This document shows, one piece after another, positions 44,080 through 55,399 of a stretch of 64,000 nucleotides of DNA. The first letter of the stretch is position 1, and each line of letters opens with the position of its first letter. The stretch spans positions 27,501-91,500 of the forward strand of contig JAHBMJ010001328.1 in assembly GCA_018398765.1 (NCBI GenBank), written 5' to 3'. A model generated the notes under the pieces. That model ran no database searches. It was not told where the DNA came from and saw nothing but the letters and a program-made list of their open reading frames with translations. Made by a program: the position numbers and the translations under genes. Source of the DNA: Chromera velia (taxonomy: Eukaryota; Sar; Chromeraceae).

Positions 44080-45006
44080 AGAGCAGCTTGGAGTGTCGGG
44101 GGGGTAGTCTATACAGTCGGAGTGACTGTGTCCTCTAGCCTGCTATATAAAAAAATCTAGGGAAAAATTAATGGTAACCAGGATTTCTATATCGGTAAAA
44201 ACCAGCAGTAATTTAATACTAAATTAATAGGGAGATAGTGCTGGTCAGGACTTTTTTAGCGCTTTTTGTTTTTTATACTCATATACCCCCCAAAAATTTA
44301 AAGATATTTTTAGATATGAGGTAGGTCAAGAACGCAATCCCATCAAGAAGCTGCTCTAGAAGCTGCTGCTACCTACACAAGGCTTCAGCACGCGGTTTCA
44401 GACAGACGACAAAATTTCCTGTACGTTCCTCCTACTTCTTTTCTTCCCCAAATTACCCTAAACGCCCTTTTCTGGGTTGTCCACCATCCATGCACCCGTT
44501 ATCCGGGCCCCGAGCCCCTCTAACTCTGTATCTCGCTCTATCCCGTCCAGCCAAGATCAAGCGTGAATCCGTTCATGATCCGCTCTTGTTCAAAATTGAA
44601 GAAATGTGACACTCGGGAAGGCGCGTCATTCAGACTACTACAGTCACTGGAGGGCAACATGCAGAGGGACTCACTCGGATGGGATTCGCGATCGGACTCG
44701 CGGCAGGCAACGTGTAGATTGATAAGTACACAGGAGAGGGAGCACATGCATAAGGCAGCATCTTCCAGACAAGGAGGCACAGAAACGACGGTAGCTGAGA
44801 TGCAGCGGTTCTGAGCAAAACAACAGAGAGCGTACAAGAGCCAATTCTCGAAGGTCAAAGAAGAGTTGAAGCTCGACCGTCTCCTTCCCGCCTGCCCGCT
44901 TGCCCTCAATGATCCACTCTTCTTCCTTCCCCACCATCCTCAGGATGTTTCTTTCACCCACCCTTCCATGACTTGTTGGTGCTCTCCCATGAATCCAGGA
45001 AAGGAG
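44080..45006. other. Spacer with a partial copy of exon 7 of the downstream-lying large gene
   Basis: On the plus strand, 44858-44915 (AAGAAGAGTTGAAGCTCGAC, then CTTCCCGCCTGCCCGCTTG and CCCTCAATGATC) repeats 47464-47543 with gaps. On the minus strand both encode KRAGGK followed by VELQLFF. The 44.9-kb copy is shorter and diverged, and no exon could be linked to it in phase. The rest of the interval shows no gene. Confidence 0.45.
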
Positions 45007-48000
45007 TCACGGAGAACCGACAGAACCAGGATGCAGCTGCGTCGGCTCTTCCAACGTCTCCAGCTGCTGCACTGCTTTCTCTCCAGCTGTGTCCTTTGAA
45101 CCCTTTCCACCTTTATTCTTCTTCGTTTCTACTGTTGTTGCTGGAGATACCCCGGTCTCGAGGCCCGTGCTGAGCCTTTGAGTTTTCTTACTTGCATCCG
45201 TTGAGCCATGCTCTGGGTCATCTTCAATCTTCACACTCTGCACAGGGCGATTTTTCCTCTGAGCAGCGTCAGGGTCTGGCAAGACAGGGGGGAGGGGGGG
45301 GGCTTCCTCCTCCTTCACCTTCACCCGGGTGTGATCCTGCCCATTCTCGCACTTTGCTCCCCAGGCATAGCCTCTAAACAGATCTGGGACATTGTCTCCT
45401 TCCCCTTCTCTTCCCCCCCCGCTGCCAGGGTTCCCACGCCCACCCCCGTCTCCCCCACCATACCCACCAGGGCCTCTGCCACCGCCTCTCCCTCCCCATC
45501 CTGCACCACGCCCACGACCAGAGGGCGCAGACCGCGACTCTGTTCTGCTCGGAAAACTCTCCGGAGATGGCTCTCCCTCTCCTCGCGCAGACGGACTTCC
45601 TCTCTCTGTTGTCCGACTCTCAGGGACCTTCAGGAGAATCGACATACTTCCACTGAACGCACTGTCGGCGTTCGAGTCCGTCGGAAGTGGAGTTCGCTGG
45701 AGGTAGTTGAGCACCCTGGAATCTGTGAGCACGTTTACAGTAGGTGCAGTCATCTTGAGTTCTCATCAAGAATCTGAACAACAAATCTGTCATTTGAGGC
45801 ACAGCCACGCACATAAGAGCAGCCCCTGGTCTGTCTCCATTTTCCCTTCCTTCTTCCCGTCTGTCCAATGCTCTCTCTCACAACAAGCACGCTCCCCTGG
45901 CAGTGTCCAGTCATGAAGAAGGGGCATGGAAGTTGATTTGTGTAAGGAAGGAGGCTCAGAGCGGTGTGAAATCATGTACAAAAATGCTGAACACACTCAG
46001 GCTGTCGGAAGAGCCAAACAAACGATCAGCCACAATCATACTTCATTTTCACTGACCGGAGATAACCGGGCGGTGAAGATCAAAACCCTCTTGCAGAATC
46101 TCCGCAAAGCGCTGCGGATTCGTTTCTCCTATTCGAACTTCGAAGATTCTGTTCACAGTCTCAGCAACAGGTTTGGGACCTGACTGATGCACCCCCCTTC
46201 CTACAGGCCTCCCACCAGCGACCGCAGCAGCAGCCGCCGCCGCCCCCCCTCTGCCCGGAGACAGTGCACTCGTTCTGGATCTCGAAGACGCTGTCCACGC
46301 TTCTCTCGAGACCTCCTCCAGGTGTTGGAGTATCTCCCCCGAGTGCAATTGAGCCCTCAGGTCAGCTCGCTTGCTGCAGAGCTCGTTCATCAAAAGGTTG
46401 AGCAACAGACGCGCACCCTCATCGAGCACATCTCCCTCTTCTTGTCCCTCCCATGGAATGCTCAGGAGATCCCAATCAAGGGTGAACAGAAGAGACTTCT
46501 TCGCTTCTCTCCGCTGACAAGAAGGACCAAACGCGTCTTCTCCGAACCGAGAGAGGATCTGCATGGGAAACGCTTTAGGTCCCTGAGAGCCTGGGTCTCG
46601 ATACTCTGGGTTTTCTGCCCCCCTCTTGTTTCTCCCCTTTTTCAGTTCCAGACCTGCAAACCTCCCTCCCTCCATCTCCTTTAGTCTCTTCTGAAACCAC
46701 AACCGAAGAGGCACGGCGAAACGGTGGTGTCCGAAGTCGTCGGTCATCTTGTTGGAGTTGTACTCCGTACTGCAAGCACACCGCATGACCTCCTCATTCC
46801 ACTCTGCAAACAGCACGAATCAATTCGGCAGCAGACAGGCTCGTGTTGTGCTTTCCTGAAAAGATGCCGAAAAGGTCGGTACTTTTCAACACAGGTGGAG
46901 GCAAGGGAATCAATCCATGTTGACGTATCCTCCACACATAATTAGAGAGACACAAATAGGCAGGTGTCACCCATCCTTTTTTTGCTTTCTTTTCTTCTCT
47001 TTTTCCTCTCTGCTCTTTTCTTTTCTTTTCTTTTCTTTTCTTCTCGTCCCTTCCCTCCCCTCCCCTTCAAAGAAGGTGAGACGTACGGGAGAACAAATTT
47101 TGGTACTTGAAGAACAGGCGCTTGGAATCCAACTTGCATTGCAGTCTGAGGAGCATGCAGAGATCAAGTTAGTTCACGCAAAGAGGTCCGTCCGTTTCAC
47201 TTCAGTTCACCTTGCCAGATGGCTCTCTCGCTCACTCTGACTTTGCCACACTGTCTAACTTCCTGGGTCTCGCTGCTTGATTCTTAGTACGCCTGTCTGT
47301 TGCATCGTCTCTTAATATCTGTTCATCGATCTGTGCATCTGCGTTTCTTCTGTATTTGTTTCCCGGCCTTCCTGTAAGTTGTCTGAGAGCACAGATTCTG
47401 CCCATCCATCTGTCTGTCTGTCCGTCTTTCTCTGGCAGTCTTTGGCAAAGTGACTGACGAAGGTGAAAGAAGAGTTGCAGCTCGACCTTCTCCTTCTTCC
47501 CGCCTGCCCGCTTGACCTCGAAGCGGTGGCGGCCCTCAATGACCGCGCCCTTCGACGCAATGATTCGCCACATACCGAGAGACCAGTCGGGCGTCAGACC
47601 CGAAATGTCGTCTTCACACTCGCCGTCTCCGTCTCCATCTGCGTTCCTCTCTTCATGCAAATCTTGATCCCCTGCAAGCCCATCGCCACTCCACTCCCCT
47701 CCCTCCTCCGTCACTTGCATTTCTTGAAAAACGTTGTGACTGTCTTCAGCCACGCTCTCTCGCCCCATGCTTTCGTCATCGTCGATCCGCCTATCAGGTC
47801 CATCCTGCCCTCCATCTGTCATCGGAGCACAGCCCGTCTCCTGCACCGAGAGCATAGCAAGAAGAAAAAATAACACTGGAAATTCAATCGAGCATGATTC
47901 CTCAAAAAAAAGTGTTTCCAGAGAAGCACTGGCATCTTCTTCGATCGATCGATCCATTCCCCCACGGTCGCACGAGAGTGATGACACAAATTAACCCCAT

Positions 48001-49243
48001 CCGGCCGTTCTAAAGAAAAACAGACACATTTTCACTTCACTCGTGTCCCTATTTCTTTCCTCCTTGCTTCCTTCTTTAATTTCCCTTTATTTCTTTCCCT
48101 TCTTTCGCCCCGCCCCCTTTCTCGCTTTTGAATCTCAAGACTTTCTCTTGCAGAAACAACGAGACAGGCATACAAGCAGACATGGAGAGACAGGCAGACC
48201 GGGCGGCGCGGAGGCCGACAGAGGACACGTCTTCTTTCGTTCTGCAGGCAGAAAAGGAGACAGACCAAAGATCGACTCACCTCAAATTTTACCTGCTGCA
48301 ATGTGGGTTCCAGTTGTCCTTGGAGAAACTCTGCAAACTCCCATTGAAGCTGTCGCTCGAGATTCACGCACTTTGCCTCGAAAGAAGAAGGGCTCTCGTA
48401 GAAGTCGGCAGGCAAGAGAATGGGGATGTTGAAGCCGAGTCGAACTCTCGGAGCGCCCGAAGGCTCCTCCGACTCCACGGCACTCACCCCGGATCTCGCC
48501 TGCCCTTTCCAGTCTCCACTCATCCCCCGAGCTCTGACTGCCAGACACAGACAGCCAGACGGGTAGTTCTCCTCTTCATCATACTGGGCGTTCATGACGG
48601 ATCGGCACAGCGACCGGGCTTCCTCCTCGAGGAGCGTAAGCACATGTGCAGACGCCGAGACTTCTTCTGCGTCTCCCGTAGTCGCTTGAAGTCCAAATTG
48701 CGACGCCTTCTCGGCATCTGCAACAAAAGGGAAGAGGGATCGAGAGAACACAGGTGAACAGAGAGAACATGTATTAGACTGAGAAACCATTTTCTTTGAC
48801 CAACAGTATGAAGCTGAGCTCTCAGCATCTCTCAGCCCAACGAGGGAGGGCAAGGGGACCGACATTGACCGCACGCAAGTGTTTTCAGAACAGAAGGAGA
48901 GAGGGAGCAGATGCAGCCGGCCTGCCTGTCTCTCACACGCTCAAGGAAGGAGCCTTGACACCTGCAGGCCTGTCCGTCCTAGCTTCTTTCAGACCTACCC
49001 CCACCGATCAAAGTATCTCAAAACATCTCTCTTGGGATTCTTCTTCCTCTCATCGATCGCAAGGGACGGAACAGAAAAGGCATCGCACTGACCGAGCTCT
49101 AGACTGAAATGGAGCCTAAATGGCGGCACTGCAAAAACAAAAGGAGAGGAAGAACAGCGAAAGAGAACAAGGAGGAGAAGAGAGAGTTTTCGTCATGGAG
49201 AAGGAAGATACAGATCCCATAAAATCGATTGGCTGACTGAGAG

Positions 49244-49284
<41 letters not shown>

Positions 49285-50610
49285 TTTTGTGAACCGTCTC
49301 ACTCTCATGTGTTCCGCATCTCTTCATCCAATCTGTCAGGACGCGACTGAATGTACGTAGCTCGCTCTGTATGGATGTGTGGCTGTTCAAAAGCATGTTT
49401 GACTGTGCACATGCACGGACGAGGACTCACAAACATTAGTTAACTACAGCGTGCTGCATGTTGGACGTCGACTCAGTGAGAAAAATGACTGTCAATGGAA
49501 CACAAGAAAACTTTGGGCAAAAAGAAAGGAGAGTACAAGCAAGCCGACCCATGCATGCATAGGAGCAATGAAGCGACTGACGCCAGCGACGGCTCTCCAC
49601 CGTTTCTGTCGACTGAAGAAGCGACCAGAGCTCCCTGTTACCCTCCCTGTCCGCCATCCCGGGAAACGTCTGATTTATCGCCCCCAGCACATTCTTCAGA
49701 ACCCCCGAGTTCACACTGAACAGGAAGTCGGCCACAGAGAAAGACATTCCAGTCCCATCCTTTGGGAGACGGAGGAAGAAGGGAATGACGAGGAGCGCCG
49801 CCGGATCGACTCCCGCGGGCACCGGCAGGTCCAAATATGCCGGCCTTCTGACGGAGGAGGAGCCCACCAGGAAGAGCTCTTGTGCCCCCAGCATCTCTCC
49901 TTGCCCCCTTCGTTCCAGCATGTTCCTTACACAAAGGTTGAGGAGCAGCCTCAACTCCTTCTGAAGGACAACGAGAGGTCCCTGCCCTGAATCTTCCTGC
50001 TCCACCTTTTCCCTAAGCCTCTTAGTCTGGGACCGAAATCCTTCTAAAGTCCCGCAGCTCTGGGGACTGATCCCTGCACGAAAAAAGAGGCGAAGACAGA
50101 GAGAGTTTGGGACCTCAGATCTGCCGTAAACTTTGCGACCGACGTCGACACACATGCAGCATCAAACCTGGGACATACAGCGAGTCAACGCTCTGTCAAA
50201 CTGAAGCAGGACTTTGTAGAGCTAGCTGACTCTGTATGGCTCTGACAGTCTGCCGTGAACATACACTCCCTCTGTCTGTTTTGCTGCCGCGATCGTTTTG
50301 GGCTTCTACCATTCACAGGCTCACTCGAACTGGTCACTCTCTCCCCTCCCTCTCTCAATCTAGCACAGAGACCATGAGGCAGTTGAGGCATCTACCCGTC
50401 TGAGTGGACCTTCTGACTGTGTCGTACCTGCGCATTGTTCTCTTTTGTCCGTCCGTCTGTTTCTCTGCCGCCTTCCTGTCTGTCTCTCTGTCTCTCTCTC
50501 TGTCTGCCTCTCTGTCTGTCTGCCTCTCTGTCTGTCTGTCTGTCAGTCTGTCCGTCTGTCCGACTGTCCGTCTGTGTGTCTCTGTGTCTGTCTGTCTGTC
50601 TGTCTGTCTT

Positions 50611-50642
<32 letters not shown>

Positions 50643-50900
50643 TCTCTGTCTGTCTGTCTGTCTGTCTTCTGTGTCTGTCTGTCTGTCTTCTGTGTCTGTC
50701 TGTCTGTCTTCTCTGTCTGTCTGTCTGTCTGGTCTCTCTGTCTGTTTGTCTGTCTGTCTCTCTGTCTGTCTGTCTCTCTGTCCGTTCGTCCGTCGGTCCG
50801 TCCGTCTGTCTGTCTGTCTGTCCGTCCGTCTGTCTGTCTGTCTGTCTGTCTGGTCTCTCTGTCTGTCTGTCTATCTGTCTGTCTGTCTCTCTCTCTCTCG

Positions 50901-50936
<36 letters not shown>

Positions 50937-52045
50937 TCTCTGTCTGTCTGCCTGTGTCCCTGTCCATGTAACTTTTTCTTGGTTGGTGGCTTTGTCGGCC
51001 TTGGTCTCGGCCAAACCGCCTGCCTGCCTGCTTGCTTGCCTTGCTATCTGTGTCCCCGTCTCTCTGTTTGCGTCCGTCTGGAAAAGCGTTCTGCAGTGAG
51101 TGTTTTTCTTACGCGCTCAGTCTCTGTGAGGGTACTGCACAACGGAATTTTCTTTGCACGCAGAGAGATAAAGAGAGTAGGAGAGGCAGAAGAAAAGCTG
51201 ACCGAAGTACACCTGGAACCAAGTCTTTCGAAAGTCCCGATCGAAACGCCTCGGCTGCTTCGAGTGTGGCGGCCGCGGCCCTCCCCTGGCAGCAGCAGCC
51301 GTCTCGTGAAGCACTCCTGACGAGCGCTTCACAGACCCGAACGGACTGCGTACGTGCGTCGGTATGACTTGCGCCGGAAGGAGGTGTCCCTGGGCCCCCT
51401 GCTGCATCTGAAAGATAACTCCAGGGGGCGGACCCGGAGGTGGAGGGGGGGGGCGACCTGAAGGCGGCGGGGGTGGAGGTCGTTGAGACAAAAAGTGTGC
51501 GGACTGTGGGTGGTAGAGGCCGTGGCTGAAACTGGTCTGCGGGTGGTGATACGGCACCTGGCCGAGAGAGGACTGTGGGTGTTGCGGCATGTGGGACCCC
51601 GACGCCCACCCCGACGAAGACGCAGCACCCCCCGCGCTCTCAGACTGGTCGCGTGGTGCAATCGAACACCCTCCAACGCCAGAAGGGATCACAAGACCTG
51701 CAAATTTTGGAGAGGGGAGAGGGAGAGAGAGGGCAATCCGGCAGGTGGAAGGGCCACAGAAACGACTCAAACACGTGTGGCCAAAGAGAGCAAGAGAAAA
51801 GGGGGGATAGACAAAGAAAGGACAGACGACGGACAGAAAGAAAGACTATATATTCTTACCTTTTTGTGCTCCTTTTTCCTTCTTTTCTTCACAAAAAAAC
51901 AAAGTAAAAAGGAGCACAAAAAGGAAACAACAGACAGACAGAAAGACATAAAAGCAGAAGGACAGAAAGACAGACAGAGAGGAAAAAAAGAAAGACACAC
52001 AGACAGAAACAAACAAAAAAAAAGGAAGGGAGCAGGGAAAGACAA

Positions 52046-52077
<32 letters not shown>

Positions 52078-52090
52078 CAGACAGACAGAA

Positions 52091-52129
<39 letters not shown>

Positions 52130-53169
52130 AAGACAGAAAGAGAGAAAGAAAGAAAGAAAGAAAGAAAGAAGGAAAGAAAGAGAGAGAGAGAAGGAAGGAA
52201 AGAGACTTTGAAGATGACTGAGCGCGTAGGTGAATAAGTAGGGACGCTGACTTGCGAGACTCACTCAGCAACATGCAACTCAATGAAACCTCAGACTGAC
52301 CCTGTTCAGCGTCATTCGGATCGACAGCCTCCTCATCGTCGTCTCCGCTGCCGTCACCGACTTGGTGGATGCGTGCCACCTTAGGGGGTCGGGGTGGCTG
52401 GAAACGCGCGACCCTGGCTTTGAAGGCAGCCTCCCACACCACCGCCGTCCTGCTGCCCTCCGAAATTCCGTCCAGGAAAGTTGTCCATGACTTTCCCAAA
52501 TCCTGCAATTACACGGACCGGAAAAGTGGGGAGTGAAGCAACGGCAGCAAGGATATATAAGGTTCCGAGCGAGTGGTCCTCTCGAGACTGAGCACTGCGG
52601 GGGCGAGAGACGACAAAAGTTCGATCTCTCTGCCTCCTCTACACAGGTGGTTCCAGGACGATCAATGCTGTCTCTTCTTCCTGGTTCATTCCCGGCTTAC
52701 CTTGCGACGGAGAGTCTGCTCTATGATCAGGATCGGGTCATTGCAGGAGATCTGGCACGGAATAGAAGGAGTGTCACGAGGAATCCTTTCTTGGTCCAAA
52801 AACGCTGCCCCAAAATACGTCTGCAACCCACAAGACCGAGAACACAAAAAACCAAAGCTAAAAGTGTTCATGGGAATTTATAGAGCGGGTAGAAGGCGGA
52901 GAGACAGAAGATGGCAGAAAGACATAACTCACCCCCTCTTCCACCTTCTTCAACGCTAAACAGTCCTTTTTCGGGAGGATCACCTTCAAGTCGAGCTCTT
53001 TCTCGGACGGAGGATCGCAAGACACCTCAACAATCACTCTCCATCTCTGTCCAACTTTTTGGTAGTAAGAGAGATTTTCTCGGAGCATGATTCGAGGAGA
53101 AGTGCTTGCGTTGGTTGAGGAGCTTCGCTCCCTCCCCGCAGCGAACAAACCCCCCAAAAATGAGAGCAT
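45007..53169 (-). CDS. Large nine-exon unknown protein, Pro-rich centre and RGG-type C-terminus
   Basis: Nine exons agree in phase (minus order): 53169-52933, 52820-52701, 52502-52301, 51697-51203, 50073-49642, 48717-48281, 47840-47459, 46803-46067, 45696-45007, giving 1243 aa. The N-terminus (SYYQKVGQRWRVIVEVSCDP, IPCQISCNDPILIIEQTL) looks globular. Next come an acidic stretch (GSGDDDEEAVDPNDAEQ) and a Pro-rich region with (P)6 runs, typical of SH3, WW or profilin ligands. Two helical parts (VVLQKELRLLLNLCVRNMLE; AEKASQFGLQATTGDAEEVS) follow, then an acidic linker and a basic patch (EVKRAGGKKEKVELQLFF). A conserved-looking STEYNSNKMTDDFGHHRFAV block and a Gly/Arg-rich segment (GRGRGAGWGGRGGGRGPGG) lie before the acidic end. 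RGG regions often bind RNA. I recognise no family. The last junction is the least certain: an acceptor after TTGTTGTTCAG would instead end the protein at 45750. Introns carry CTGT, GAAA and CA repeats. Confidence 0.7.
50430..50975. repeat. (CTGT)n tract, about 550 bp, in intron 4 of the large gene
   Basis: CTGT units with CCGT, CTCT and CTTCTCTGT variants fill the intron between exons 4 and 5 of the minus-strand gene. Open frames rich in Ser, Cys, Leu and Val on the plus strand are products of the repeat. Confidence 0.9.
51859..51924. other. Perfect 19-bp inverted repeat in intron 3 of the large gene
   Basis: CCTTTTTGTGCTCCTTTTT at 51859-51877 is followed, after 28 bases, by its exact reverse complement at 51906-51924. 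In the transcript this would form a long stable hairpin. It is followed by GAAA/GACA repeats up to about 52200. Confidence 0.85.
51940..52205. repeat. (GAAA)n/(GACA)n tract in intron 3 of the large gene
   Basis: About 260 bp of AAAG and ACAG tetranucleotides (plus strand), beginning just after the 19-bp hairpin and ending near TTTGAAGATGAC. Confidence 0.85.
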
Positions 53170-53676
53170 TTCCGATGAAGTTCGATGTGCGGACCTTACA
53201 TGCAGACAGAGATAGGCTCCAGGGCTTCACAACAATGGTAGCAAAGTCCACAAAACCGTCAGGACAAACAATGATCCCCTTACTTGGTATCTGTCATGCA
53301 GACTGCTGGTGTGCTTAGCTATTAGGCATTATTAGGCGAGACATTAGGCGAGACGTCGACCTTAGGCGAGACGCGCACGATGAAAAAAATCCAAAAACGC
53401 GCGGTCTTCCGCGCGCTCGGACTGCATGCGCGACCCAACGGGGATCGTTGGGAGCGTTGTACATGCAGTGCATGCCAATTAAGCTATGTCCATCCATGCA
53501 GTTAAAGTTAAATACGTCTTGGCTCTTGACTGCAGCACCGCACGGTACCTTGAAGAAGTCACTGACTGACATCTGACTCACTGACAAATTCAGATTTGGA
53601 TACAGATTTGGGTGACTGACTTGACTGACTGACTCACTGTGACTCACTGACTGACCGACTGACTTGAGGCTCAAGT
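53170..53676. promoter_or_regulatory. Divergent intergenic region with TTAGGCGAGAC repeats
   Basis: The region lies between the ATG codons of the large minus-strand gene and a small plus-strand gene. At 53331-53372 the motif TTAGGCGAGAC occurs three times (two direct copies 12 bp apart, one 18 bp further). Just beyond is a GCGCGC-rich core (ACGCGCGGTCTTCCGCGCGCTCGG region, 53397-53420). It shares the 10-mer GCGCGCTCGG with the 14.3-kb divergent region. An (ACTG)n tract follows at 53560-53660. Confidence 0.5.
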
Positions 53677-54055
53677 ATGATGAGCGACACTGCCTCTGTT
53701 GTCTCGTCCACGACCATTGTGTCGGAGTGTGCCGCCCCCCCCAGAGCTGCAGGGGGAAGGGGACAGAGCGATGCCGCCCACCTTGCGTGGGTGGCGTCTT
53801 TGCGCAACAGCCCGAAAGGGCACAAATGTGCGGGAGGGAAGAAAAAGAAGAACAAGAAAGGGGAGAAGGTCAGTCATTTTTTTAAATGGAGGCCAGAAAT
53901 TACCAGAAAGCCGACACGTGCACGTACTCCGTGTACACGCATGCGTTGAATGTTTTGCAGATCTGATGAATGAAAGGAACAGATCTCTACAGTTTGTGTC
54001 AAACAATGTCTCTTCTTTGCGCGTGCAACTGCAGAGACTGAAAACCGTTGTCTGA
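53677..54055 (+). CDS. Probable small two-exon protein with Lys-rich stretch and C-terminal helix
   Basis: Exon 1 (53677-53868) begins ATGATG and encodes a Ser/Val then Ala-rich segment, SLRNSPKGHKCAGG, and a KKKKNKKGEK run, ending at AAG/GTCAGT. Exon 2 starts after TGTTTTGCAG at 53961 and encodes a helical segment LMNERNRSLQFVSNNVSSLR with heptad-like leucines and valines, ending at TGA (54055). The best frame of exon 2 needs a phase-1 join, while the exon-1 donor is phase 0. One boundary is therefore wrong, or the alternative donor AAA-T/GTGCGG is used. The product is about 80-95 aa with no recognised family. It is head-to-head with the large gene. Confidence 0.4.
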
Positions 54056-54319
54056 GAATAGGTATCAGTCTAGCTGCATACATTTGATACATGCAATACA
54101 TTGTACCAGATTGCATCTCTATGCTTTGAACACCCTGTCCCCTCGACCCGTTCATGTTCACCTCCCCTCATCTATGATGAAATTGAATGCAGAAGGCGAG
54201 AGGACCCCTCCTCACGAGGGTCTCCTCATTTGAGATCGGAACACCCCCTACCACCCCACCCCCCACTGCTCTGCCCATCGCCTCCCCAACATTCGTGCCC
54301 GTCGTGTTCCATCCCTGGA

Positions 54320-54600
54320 TGATCTGAATGCATGAGTATGACATTGTATGATCTTGATGTTTGCATGTTGATGCACGCATTGTCTGATCTACAGATCAGG
54401 TTGAGATGCTGCTCGTGTACACATGTATCGAAGCATTCCATGTGTATGTTTGTTTGAATCGTGCATTGCAATTTAGTTGTGCACATCATTCAATTGACAT
54501 CATTACGCGTTGCCCGATCTTCAGATCAGGGTGGAAATGCTGTTTGCATTGTATCAATGAATCAAATCCATGATTGTTTGTTTCGCGTTCATTGTAGCAC
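54320..54600 (+). repeat. Dispersed repeat, copy C, partial, with paired GATC hairpins
   Basis: Two blocks, GCATTGTCTGATCTACAGAT at about 54377 and GCGTTGCCCGATCTTCAGAT at about 54507, are each followed by CAGG and (R)AAATGCTG-like sequence. They match the hairpin blocks of copies A and B, at 130-bp spacing. GTTTGTTTGAATCGTG is also shared with copy A. The long AT-rich part of the other copies is absent. Confidence 0.65.
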
Positions 54601-55360
54601 GAAGGAAGGAAATATCCAGGATGAAGGAAGCATTGTTTGATCAAATGTGATCTGAGGGAATCGATCAGATCGCAGAACACATGTAAAACGCAGATACGTG
54701 CCTCGATCATCGTACCAGACAGTGGCAGACACTGTACCCCTTGGCATGTGTGCAGGGGCCCTGAGTCCCGAAGGAAAGATTGAGAGCGGAAAGCAAACTC
54801 CTCAACTATGACCTGAACCCTGCACAGTACTCTTCACAAAAGTTAAGAAATATTCTAAGAAATATTATAGTTCAATTTATAGGAATATCATAGAAATATC
54901 TCTAAAGAATATTATATGGATGTATAAGCTTGAAAATGTGTAAGAAATTTTATGTAAAAATATTTTTGGAATGAATATTTGGAAATATTGTTCAATAATT
55001 CTGAGTTGTTAAAATATGGGTAACTTGAACGTTTTTGATTATCAAAAAAACTGAGAAATAATTTTTTTCTTTCTTTTTATTCGGTCTCAATCTCTTTTCT
55101 AGTCTCTCTCTCTATTCTTTCTCTTTCATGTTTTCAGCCTGCAGTATAATTTAAATATTATTCCGGAACATTTTCCGGTGATGTCAACCATGATGATTCC
55201 ACCGCTATAAATTACGTTAAATTAGTACCCTAGAAATTACCAGTAAATTTCAAAAAGAGCTTAACATCGTTAGTCATAAACTAGTCATAAACACTAGATA
55301 AAAAAAAAGTCTTTTTAATAACACCACACAAACATTTTTTTCAATATATTAATACAAACA

Positions 55361-55396
<36 letters not shown>
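54601..55396. other. AT-rich spacer, no gene seen
   Basis: AT-rich DNA with AAATATT- and ATATATAT-type runs that ends in a (TA)n tract (about 55362-55396), the insertion site of the next element. No coding exon is visible. Confidence 0.5.

Positions 55397-55399
<3 letters not shown>

Noticed and set aside
45620-45868. Alternative frame QDDCTYCKRAHRFQ with a glutaredoxin-like CTYC
   Set aside because: It overlaps the clear RGG-rich frame, ends soon after, and lacks any thioredoxin-fold context.
50404-51320. Long plus-strand frames of Ser/Cys/Leu/Val
   Set aside because: They are translations of a (CTGT)n microsatellite in an intron of the minus-strand gene; three frames are open together.
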